This document shows, piece after piece, positions 50,901 to 61,100 of a stretch of DNA of 64,000 nt. Below the pieces are notes generated by a model. It saw only the letters and a list, made by a program, of their open reading frames with translations, was not told the origin of the DNA and made no database searches. A program made the position numbers and the translations under genes. The stretch comes from Sisyra terminalis (taxonomy: Eukaryota > Arthropoda > Insecta > Neuroptera > Sisyridae), in contig OY292279.1 in the NCBI GenBank assembly GCA_958496175.1, forward strand, positions 10,416,001 through 10,480,000, written 5' to 3'. The first letter of the stretch is position 1; every line of letters starts with the position of its first letter.

Positions 50901-53900
50901 TGGACTTGAGATACTATGGCTCTCAGTATAGTTTAAGAAATTACTTTATAATGACCCATTTACTTATGTTGTTAGCTAATTATCTACAGTGTATACTAAG
51001 TTTACTTTTTAACTTTTATTTCAATATAAGCTGCTGTTAAGTCTACAACTTACAAATGCAAATTCCTAACACTTTGGTATTCAACTTATCATAGATCTAG
51101 GATTATGAAATTAGATTTGGAGATGTTTTTTTTCCAATGTTGAATCTATGTATTTTATATTGATGTGAATGGGTCGTTTGAAGATTATTTTCTGTTAATG
51201 TTCTGTTTTGTCTGCCAACTACTATAGTCTTTAGGTTTATGCATATATTTTACATAAAAATCCGTGAAAAAATATATGTTTTTTAATAATATTTATATCT
51301 TTCAGGATGATAATTTATCAGACAGATTGAAACGACAACGAAAGGATATTTTCTTCAATAACATCCCTGAAAGTCCAATTACTTCAAAAAGGATTCGAGA
51401 ACAAGAAATTCAAACAGATGAATCATACACTGCATCATTAAGTCCTTCGTACAAAAAGCAAAAAAATTGCACCGAAGATATTTACAGTTCATTAAGTTCC
51501 AGTATTTGTTTAAAGGAAAATGCATCATCTAAACGAAAAGCTGGTGAGTTTTGGTGATTTTTGGGATAATATGTGTTAATATGTAATTCCAATTTTATAT
51601 TTTTTTTTTGCAGAACTCATTCCACTGAACACCATAGATAAAACCAAACAAATTAAATTGCGACCCAACTCATCGTCGCCACCGGTTCGAATTGTATCCA
51701 ATGTAAAAATTTCTCCCAAAACACCAACCGTAGAGAAACAAAAACAAAGTCCTCCGATAGAAAATGTCGTTGAACTTGAAATCCCCGATGAACCCGACAC
51801 AAGCATTAAAACCAACGAAGGTTCTATTGTAAACGAAAACGGGGTTTGTAGACTAACGTTTGTGTCCAATCCACCTGCCAAATCAAAAGATGTATTTGTA
51901 CCATTCAAACCAACTTCAGAAGAATCAAAACGCAAACGTTTAGTAGCACTGTTGGGTGCATTAAGTGGAGAGGATACCGGAGTTAAGTCTTTGACAGAAA
52001 AATTCTTTCCTTCAGAAAATAAACCGCCAACGAATTCCATCGATACTACAGACAGTAGTGACAAATCTCAACCAGGAATTCTTTCCTCACCGAAAAATAA
52101 AGACGCGACAAAGAAACATGTCACCTTTGATATTCCAGAAAACTCATCTAACGCTTCTAGTATACCTTCTGAACCGTTGCCATCGTATTCTTCAAGTATA
52201 TCTACGCTTGCTAATAAAGAAAACATTGGTTTAGTCTCTAGTCCAAGTGTTACTCCATCTTCAAATGTTTCATCATCATCCATAGAAAATTCACAAGCTA
52301 AGACTTCATCCAGCAATTTGGGGCTTACGTTTACGCCAGCCAGTAGCCAGCATAACACTCCTCAAACAGTATCAACGTTTAGCTTCGGAGCTGATAAACC
52401 AATAAGTTCACCAAACACTTCTGGCAATTATAACGTTACAGCAATTCAATCTCCGATTGTCTCAACAATTACAAGTTCCCCAAATACCAATGCCATTCCA
52501 AAAATTAATTTTAATCCATCAAGTCAAGAAGCGCCAAAACCGCTAGGAGGATTTAAGTTTGATTTGGCACCAGCATCCACGACAAACTCTTCATTTAACT
52601 CGTCAACTATTAGTTTTAATGCTACAACCACCACATCTACGATTACCTCAAATACTTCTTTTGCCACACCGAAATCAACTTCATTTTCCAGTCCGGTATC
52701 GACAACCCCAAATTTTGGATTTGGAAATCATACCACTTCTGCCAATATTAGTTTTGGAACTTCCGTGCCCAGCACCACGTCAAATATGACTTTTGGAAAT
52801 ATCACAGCAACATCTAGTATCAATTTTGGTCAACCAATATCATCGAGTTCGACAAGTTCACCGTTTGGAAATCCGGCTTCGTATTCGTCGTCAAATATTT
52901 CCTTTGGAGGCAATCCAGCTTCGAGCACATCGACCGTTAATTCCTTTGGAAATTCCACGACAAAAGCAAATGTTTCTTTTGGAAATTCAACGAATGTTTC
53001 GACTACAGCTTCCTTCGGAAGCCCAGCACCAGCTGGTTTTGGAAATGCCACACCGAAAGTTAATTTCGAAAACTCAACAGCTGTAACAACGTCGAGTGTT
53101 ACTTTTGGTACGCCAACAACTACAACGTCATCTTTTACGCCCGCAATAAATTTCAATGCGACCAAACCTACACCGCAACAATCTTCGAATATGTTTGCCG
53201 GAACGATGAAACCAACAACTGGATTTTCTCCCTCGTTTGGAACTGTAGTCTCGAAACAATCGGAAAATCCATCCTCGAATGCGGTTCCTTCGTTCGGGGC
53301 ATCCGTTACGAAATCTGAAACTTCTTCAACTTTTGCTTTTACAGCGACAACGAAATCATTTGAAAATAAACCAGCTCCGTCGTTTGCGTCGCCTTTTAAT
53401 TCTTCACCGTTTAATAAAGCAGAAAGTTCTTCGGTTGGTTCAAATAATGCCGCAGGTTTTTCCTTTGGAAACGCCAATTCACAAGCAAACCCATCAAAAC
53501 CATTTTCTTTTAATGCAACGACGAACAATGTTTTTGGATCATCCCCAACGACCACGGCTACTTCAAATATTTTTGGCTCAACTCCTATAACGACCAGCTC
53601 CACCACCGGATTTGGAAATTCAACTTTTGGAAACCAAGCTCCTAGTTTTGGAGGTTTTGGCACCACTCAACCAACGAACTCTTCTTTTGGAGTCAATAAT
53701 GTTACCAAACCCGAATCTAATCCATTTGGAAACGCGCAAACTACCGCCTTTGATTCAGGAAATAAAGCAAATATTTTTGGAGCCGCAACGGCTGCGCCCA
53801 CCTTTGGCTCACCCGTTACCACGCAAAGTTTTGGTTCAACCACCACAAATACGTTTCAAGCTCCGCAAAATAGTACCAACCCAGCGTCGAATATATTTAC

Positions 53901-54168
53901 TTTCGGGGGTGCACCCCCTAATGTTACAGCCCCGTCAGCAGCACAACCATTTCAATTTGGCGGTGCACCGAAACCAGTTAGTGGCGGTTTTAATTTTTCT
54001 GCCAATTCCACAAATACGTTTAATTCAAGCGGAGGAAATTCGTTTGGAAATGGACCGGCAGTTCAATTCGGCGCTGCGCCCAATCCAGGCGGCAATATGT
54101 TTAATATTGGCACCGGATCAACAGCTGCTAGGGCACGCAATCCTGCAATGCGATCCAGAAAAAAATAA
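47936..54168 (+). CDS. Pom121: Transmembrane FG nucleoporin, POM121-like
   Basis: Six exons encode 1251 aa: 47936-48396, 48450-48575, 48902-49110, 49172-49338, 51306-51543, 51614-54168. POM121-type proteins anchor the nuclear pore in the pore membrane. A strongly hydrophobic segment at residues 6-41 (LLIIIVIIVLFSFYLYW, then GIALALTLLLVCYL) is the membrane anchor. A basic, Ser/Pro-rich middle follows, including KRRK/KKQK-like patches and SLDPRKHSTPL. The last exon (from residue 401) is a long Ser/Thr/Asn-rich region with dozens of FG, SFG, FGN and FGS dipeptides (about residues 640-1240), ending with a basic ARNPAMRSRKK tail. The membrane segment plus C-terminal FG repeats is specific to POM121. 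Intron 4 (49339-51305) is enlarged by a palindrome carrying a mariner relic. Exact orthology rests on architecture more than on conserved blocks. Confidence 0.88.
49405..50590. repeat. Palindromic element split by the mariner
   Basis: Sequence at about 49405-49460 (CGTTTATTTTGAAAGTGG, AAGTCCATTTCAAGGAC) is the inverted counterpart of about 50510-50585. The mariner sits between the two arms, so it inserted into an older inverted-repeat element within POM121 intron 4. Confidence 0.7.
49511..50450 (-). mobile_element. Internally deleted, inactivated mariner transposon
   Basis: A 940-bp element with terminal inverted repeats (AGCAGTGTAAATAAGTTCTC... on both ends) flanked by TA. The minus strand encodes mariner transposase pieces: an N-terminal helix-turn-helix segment (TCRDWLRRFKSGDFDLEDRE, then RAGRP), then a jump to CIWWDQKGVLYYELLDPGKT, RPEY, and the C-terminal PHPPYSPDLAPSDYHLFRSM, ending WEKVVPSDGQYFE. 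The section between RAGRP and CIWWDQ, roughly a third of the protein and including the first catalytic Asp, is missing. An in-frame stop replaces the residue after HDDNA, and frames shift. This is a dead relic, antisense to POM121 within intron 4. Confidence 0.93.
50591..51305. other. Rest of POM121 intron 4
   Basis: AT-rich intron without recognised repeats; ends with a TTTCAG acceptor at 51300-51305. Confidence 0.65.
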
Positions 54169-55249
54169 CATTTGTAATTTCCTTTTATTTAATAAGATTA
54201 TTTTTAGTTTATGCAAATTTGCATAAAATCATATCGAAAGGAATCATATGTGGACCTTACAGTACTTTATAAGGAATTATTGATGTCTAGATTTGACTTC
54301 GTATAGTATGAATGAGATAGTTACTCATATATGACGTCATGCTATATGTAGTCAACGAATATTGGTCTTGGAGAAGTCTACGTATTATTTAGTCTAATCA
54401 ACCATTGCGTACTACTGGCTGTTGGCAACAAATAAAAATGTCTGTATTTTTCCCAAACAAATTTTTATACAGTTTTCTTTTCAATTTGGCAAATAATGAA
54501 ATATGAATGATTCCTACTTCTATATAATTTTATTTTTTACATCAATCTTATGCCATTACTTTTTTATTTAGATTTCAATAATGTAACTATAATGAATTCT
54601 TTTGTCTTCATTGCTTTTTACGATCTAAATATTATTTAATAACTATAAATTAGGAAAATTATCTTGGAGAAATTTTCATTAGGTATGAATTTTGATTACG
54701 TTTCTTTAATTTCATTCACCGTAAAACTTTGAATCGAAACTTGTGCATTGTGTTCAAGATTTTACGGTAGAATTATCTACTAACTAAACTTGTTTGTTAG
54801 GAGTTATGCGACGTTAGCATGACTTGTATGTAACTTTTACAATGTATTATAGCGTTGATATTGTATAAATTCGTCTGAATTTTTTCAGATCAAATAACTA
54901 TTAATGTATCTTACATAACAAAGGCTTTAACATTGTTATGTAAGAGGCGCAAAATAATCAAAAAGTTTACATTTCATAAATGTGATATTAAAAATTATAT
55001 TTTTGCTAAGAATAAAAGTTAGTCATGCTTACAGATACATAAACTTGAATATTTTGTAAACTTTGTTTAAATTATCATAATTTGGACAACAATTGATATA
55101 TTTGAATAAATGTTGCGTGTTCAGGAGGAGAATCTATTGGGTCCTTTTTTTTGCTTTGAACAATTTGCCTTTATTTATGTTTAAATAAAAAAACATTCTT
55201 TCCTATTTTCCTTCTATGACATCCAACACGAACCTTTTACGCAAAATTA
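54169..55249. other. Intergenic, downstream of POM121
   Basis: AT-rich, containing the POM121 3' UTR and polyadenylation region, probably within the first few hundred bases. No gene recognised. Confidence 0.6.
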
Positions 55250-55394
55250 CATCTTATAATGTGAAGGATATGGTAGACCAAACAAATTAGCATTTTCAAG
55301 CAACGTTGCAGTTGAAATAAATAAAGAAAATACTGCTAATTTGTTTGGTCTACCACATCTTAATATTTTCTTCACATCCTTCACATTATACATC
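55250..55394. repeat. Inverted repeat with GGTAGACCAAACAAATTAGC arms
   Basis: Arms ATAATGTGAAGGATATGGTA + GACCAAACAAATTAGCA and TGCTAATTTGTTTGGTCTAC + CATCCTTCACATTAT surround a short loop containing GCAACGTTGCAG. It is a probable ~145-bp MITE between POM121 and eIF2A. Confidence 0.75.
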
Positions 55395-55718
55395 GATTTA
55401 GACCTGAAAGAATGGAAAACATCTTAAAATAGTATCTTAATAAAAAACGAACTTTTATAACTTGTTATTAGTGTCCGGCCGAAACCGAAACTTCCATATA
55501 AAATGATGTTTTCGTAGGAAAAAGTTAATTATAATCAGTCTTTATTTTTAAATCCTATAGGTATTTATTATTCATTTAGTCTCTGATATTTGCGCTAATA
55601 TAATTTCTTATTTCAAATAAATTAGTTATGCATTTTAAAACAATGGGGTGGATTTGAAAGAAATACACCAAATTTTTATTTTTGATATTATTTACGAATA
55701 ATATACAATAAAAAATAG

Positions 55719-55886
55719 TCTACCGGTAGCCGAGTGGTCAAGGTGACCACTCCAAAATTGGTAGGTGTTGGGTTCAAATCTCGTATCGAGCAAATTTTTA
55801 ATATTTCTCGATTTACGGATTTTTAGCAACCCTAGAGTCGCTAACCTTGGTAGTTATAAAGCGACGGTAAATAACAATTAAAAAAG
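55719..55886 (+). repeat. tRNA-derived SINE
   Basis: A-box GTAGCCGAGTGGTCAAGG, B-box GGGTTCAAATC, body TCTCGTATCGAGCAAATTTT and ACCCTAGAGTCGCTAA, tail AATAACAATTAAAAAAG. It is head-to-tail with the next copy. Confidence 0.87.
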
Positions 55887-55905
55887 TAATATAAAATAAA
55901 AAAAA

Positions 55906-56070
55906 TAGCCTACTGGTGGCCGAGTGGTCTAGGTGGCCTCTCCAAAATTGGTAGGTATTGGGTTCGAATCTGGTATCGAGCAAATTTTTGATATTTCTCG
56001 ATTTACGGATTTTTAGCAACCCTAGAGTCGCTAAAGACCTTGGTAGTTATAAAACGATGGTAAATAACAA
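55906..56070 (+). repeat. tRNA-derived SINE
   Basis: Best-preserved copy: TGGCCGAGTGGTCTAGGTGG (A-box) and GGGTTCGAATCTGG (B-box), then the family body and TAAATAACAAAA tail. Only about 20 bp separate it from the upstream copy. Confidence 0.9.
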
Positions 56071-56295
56071 AATGTTTCATTTATTTACATAAAATGTAAC
56101 TTATCAACAATAATTACCACTGTCTTTAGCAAATTCAATGACCTACCTTTCTTAGTTACATAATATAACATTTATCTTCAACTTTCTATCCATTCGGTTA
56201 TCATCATTCTTTTTCAGTAAATTTAAAATCTCAAGATACTTCTTTTCTGTTTTCCTGAGTTGTTTCTGAGGGATCATTCAACTAAAGTTACATTA

Positions 56296-56450
56296 AGCCT
56301 ACTGGTGGCCGAGTGGTCTAGGTATCCACTCCAAAACTGATAAGTTTTGGGTTCAATCCTTGTATCGAGCAAATTTTCAATATTTCTCGATTTACGGATT
56401 TTTAATAACGCTAGAGTCGCTAAAGACTTTAGCAGTTATAAAGCAACATT
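56296..56450 (+). repeat. tRNA-derived SINE
   Basis: TGGCCGAGTGGTCTAGGTAT (A-box), GGGTTCAATCCTTG (B-box) and the body with CGCTAGAGTCGCTAAAGACT. It is the third SINE on the same strand within 0.75 kb. Confidence 0.87.
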
Positions 56451-58123
56451 TTATATGTAATAAATTATATATATAATATAATATTTTATATGTAAAAGAA
56501 CATAGGACTTAAGGGTAGGATATTTGTAACCCACGAAGAATAAACCAGAACACCACCGATAAAACTCGAACGAATTAATAAGAAAACGTTTTTATTCTCC
56601 CAAATTAATTTTTAATTAATAATATTGTATACAGATTTTTTCAATTTTCTAGTAATAAGAACAATACAATTTTTGTTCCTGTAAGATAACAATTCCTTCC
56701 AATAGTTTTCCAGTTTATTTTTTCTTGTTAACAACGAAAAATGGTGAGAAAATCAACTGTTTTAAATTAATATACAAAGAAAATTTAATTATTTTTTTAT
56801 TAAAAAACCAAAAAAAAAAACAGTAAAACTTCAATTGGCAGTAAGAATGTTAAGTCTTCATGGATAATTTTTTAAAGATCTACCGTCAAACTTCGAATAT
56901 AATGCACTCTTGTATATGAAGCACATCTAATAGAATTAGTAATAATTTTACATTCATTTAACGACCGTTCCAATTTCTGTAAAGACTACAACATATTCGA
57001 AGTTTTAATTATCAGGAAACTTTTCCAATGGTAAGCGTTATTTTTCAACAATATTAGTTTTTTTTTCTAAACTGGTTTTTATATAACAAATCGTATTATT
57101 ATTCTTTTATATTTACTTATTAATCTTTGCGATTTCTATTTTATTTTAAATCAAAAAAGATTTATTTTTTTACAAATTAAATACAACATTATTGTTGAAT
57201 TTTGTACCTTAAAGCATTTTTTAAAGTTTATTTTTTTTTTTACATATTTTCAGCACCTTAATTGTTTGAAATAAGATACACGCTTTACAGGTGGAATTCG
57301 AATTTGTACATATAAAATAAATTTGTTGTATCTTATGTTTTAACGAAGTACTTTTATTTATCTTAAATCAATTATAATAAACCCATGAAAATTGGAAAAT
57401 TAAAAAATCATTCTTATAAAATTAAGATTGTTTTTCATTTAACACTGTTTTTTTTTTAAATGAAAAAGAAATAAATGTGATTCATATTTGACATAATTAA
57501 TACTAAGGTGTCTTCAAATAACATGAAAATAATATCTTAAGAATTAATAAAATCATTATTGTTGAAAGACTATAGTTATTGTTTTGAGTCGATTTTTTTA
57601 ATAACTTTTGTAATGAAAGTTCAAAGATAAAAAAATTTACATTTGCATTTAAATTAGCTTAAAATTTTGTTTTATTAAGTGCTTAGGTCAAACCTAAATT
57701 AATAAACAGAAGTAAAATTTTGAATATAACGCATATCCGAAAAGCGATTTATACTGATTCATATATACGATTTGTAGATCACAAATATTTATTGTACATA
57801 ACAGTAAATGAATCATTTTATTTTATAACCGGTCACAAGATTTATATGCATAAAACGCACCCCCATCTTTAAAATTAAATTTTCGCATAAATCTTCACAT
57901 TATATTCAAATTTTTACAGTTAATTAAGTGAACGCAAAAAAAAAACAAAGATTAATCAAATATTATCAATATTACCAAATAAAAGACCATAAAGAACAGA
58001 GAAATTAAGAATAGAAGAAAAACTTAAAAAATTGACAGAAATTACAATAAATTTATCAAAAAAAGAAAAGTTACATACTCCAACAATTTGGAGTCCATCG
58101 CTCAAATTCAACAAAATTATCCA
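56451..58123. other. Intergenic, between SINE cluster and eIF2A 3' end
   Basis: Very AT-rich with A and T homopolymers. No open frame of note and no repeat matching others in the window. The eIF2A 3' UTR occupies the right end. Confidence 0.6.
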
Positions 58124-61100
58124 TCACAGTGTTAACTCCTTCAACTCAGTTTCCAGTTCAGACTGGGTTTTGATTTTTGCCAACTGATTTATTTGTAACG
58201 GCTTTCCACTCGCCTGCATCTCCTTTAACTTTGCAATTGCATCTAATTTCTGGAAATTCATATAATTTATTAATCATACTCTTGCATTTGTAATATTTTT
58301 TTTTCATTCTCAAATTACCCGTTGTAGATTTTTTATTTTTTTATCTTTTTCTGATAGCTTTTCACCAACGGGTGCGGAATTGGAGGAGCCAATCACACCC
58401 GGAGAGGTCGATGGTCGATTGCCCGAAAATGGAAAAGGATTTTTGCCCTCTTCAGTTTGACGTCGCAGCTTTTGGGCCTCTCGTTTCTTTCTTTGTTTCA
58501 ATGACGCTTTAGAAGGAGTCGCTAAATAAATATAGATCGTTAAGCATTGAATAACATTAAATTAATATTATGGTAAAGTGTCAGATCCTTGACGATGATA
58601 AATTGGTAAAAATATTCAGAGGACTAGGTTCAAATTAGAGAAATAGTTTTGATTATTATTTGATCCTAGTCCTCTGAATATTTTCACCAATTAAATTAAT
58701 ATTTCGTCAACTTACATTCTAGTTTTTTCGAAGCATCATCGTATTCATGCAATTTAAAGTTAGATTCGCGTCCTCGTGCACTTGGAGGCCTATAGACTTG
58801 TTTAGATGCTTGTGGTTGACTTGGAACAATTCCTTCCACCGGTTTATAGTTGATAGGTTTTTCTTCAAACACTCCCTGTGGAAAAGTCTGCCAACATACT
58901 TCATGTAACTCTTCTTGGGAATTCCATGGACGTTCATAAATTAATGTCCCTGTATAATGCCAAATTTTATAACTGAAAAAAAAAACGATAATGTATAAAG
59001 TCTTCAAGTAAAGTATATTTAAAGAATTTACCCATTTCCCATTCGTAAACGAGGAGCCGTTGTCGCCGTCATAAAATGTGTTCCATCCGAAGACCATTGC
59101 AACTGAGTTGTATCAGGTGCTTCACATGAAGCTATCAATTTCCTTGCAGCCGTGTCCCACAATTCGATAGATCCACGCAAGTTACCAAAACCACCCAATA
59201 ATAAAAGTAATCAAAAATTAAGGAAAAACATAACTTTTTCAAGTTTCCAAAAAGACAAACTATATAAAAAGGATATTATTGCCATGAACGTTGTAATAGA
59301 TTGCATTTCTAGGACCAATTCCAAAGTCAAACACTTTCGTGCACTCGGTATTGAAGAGGGTCGCCTTGGCCGGCATAAATCCATAAATAACGCAAAACTC
59401 GGAACTTTTCGGCGACCACGCCACACTATGAATAGGACCTTCTTTATCCAAAATAACCGTCGCCGTTGCACCCTTGATGCCCACATAGTGTAACGTTTGC
59501 TTCCCGTAATATGAAGCACCGGTTTTATCCACTTCCGTGCTAGTCAGCAGCAGAACGCTCGTTCCGGTTGCATTCCACAAAAATTCCACTTTATCGACCT
59601 AATAGATAATCGATACAGAAAATCACACAATTTTTATTATATAAGATATACGTACGGGGAAGAAACTTTTAGTTGCTACTATCTTGTTTATTTCGGGTTT
59701 GGAATAGCGGTATAATCGACTGACGGCCGGCGTGTCCTGTTTTCCAGGCATGTAACACATGATGTGGTATGAATTTGTCGTAGATGGAGCAATGCTGAAG
59801 GAATGAACTTTAGCGCATTTAATAGTATTGACGATTTTTTTAAAGTCTTGGTTTTCATAAAAAACAATTTCGTTGTTGACGAGGCGAGCGCATAAACTTT
59901 CGTCGCTCGTCCATTGTGGTTCCCTAAAATTGAATTGCATAAATGTATTATCCAGAAATTGATGAAATACGTTGAATTGAACATTGAGCAGTTCAACGTT
60001 GTACGTTGAAGCAAATAAGCAATTAACGAATTTAAACAAGGCTTGGTTATTTTTCAATATTTTTTTTATACCTTACTAGCTGACCCGGCAAACTTCGTAC
60101 AGCCTATCAATGAACGCAGTGTTTTATGAATGAATATTTTAGCTACTTAATTTAAATTTTTAATAATAAAATGAATCAATTAAGTTCAATACTTCACTAG
60201 AATAATAATTATATGAAAACAAAAATCAATTATTTCAATGGCAAGTCAACCAACACATTTCATCGACCCAAAGTGTTAAGCTGCTAAGTTCTTTTTAACA
60301 ATTTTTTCAGGGAAAGAAAAAAGTAAATATAAACTACAAAAGTTACATAAGTTACTACATAAAGCAGTTTTCCGATTCATGTTATATATTAAGAAATTTG
60401 TATATTTAAAGAGATTTATCAGTTTGTCATTCGATAGAATTTTTTATTCCTTCCTATTGGAACAAAAAACAACAATTTTTAAAAGTGAACTTAGCAGATT
60501 GAGACTTCAGGTCGACGATTTGCTTTATTGAAGCTATGTATTCTGGTTCATGTGTTGCCCTCGGATTGATTCTCTCCATTGAAACACCTTGCCATTACTT
60601 TGACATACGAAGTTTGTCAAATCAGATATCTTCAATATATAAAACATAGTAGGGGTAGTTAGACCAATTAGAACTAAAAAAATGACTGGACCGATTTTGA
60701 TGAAATGTGATTTGTTAGATTCGTTTTGGCTCCGAATAGCAGAATAAATATTAACATATCTTAACAATTCACGGAAAAAAATTGAATAAAATGAGTTTTT
60801 ATACAAATTAGACTTGGAATTTTCCGCAATTGGCAGTTCACGTCATTCACACTTATATGCCAATTAAATATTGTCAGTAATTTTTATTCAAAAAACGCAT
60901 ATAACCATTGAAACCATTGGAAATTCTACACAATGACTCCCTATGTTTTGAAAGCCCAATGATTTTACTGATTGGTGATTTCTCTCAAACATTGCCAATC
61001 ATTCCAAGTTCAGATTCTGCCAATAAAATAAACACCTGCTTAAAATCATAAAATCTGTGATACAATGTGAAAAAATTTCAGCTAGCAACATAATTTGCTT

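Noticed and set aside
51576..53666. Long minus-strand and +2 frames across the POM121 FG exon
   Set aside because: Repetitive Ser/Thr/Asn codons leave other frames open; only the frame with FG repeats and correct splice phase is coding.
59260..59280. eIF2A exon 5 running into a stop, suggesting a pseudogene
   Set aside because: The stop lies inside the AT-AC intron; removing it restores a full-length conserved protein.
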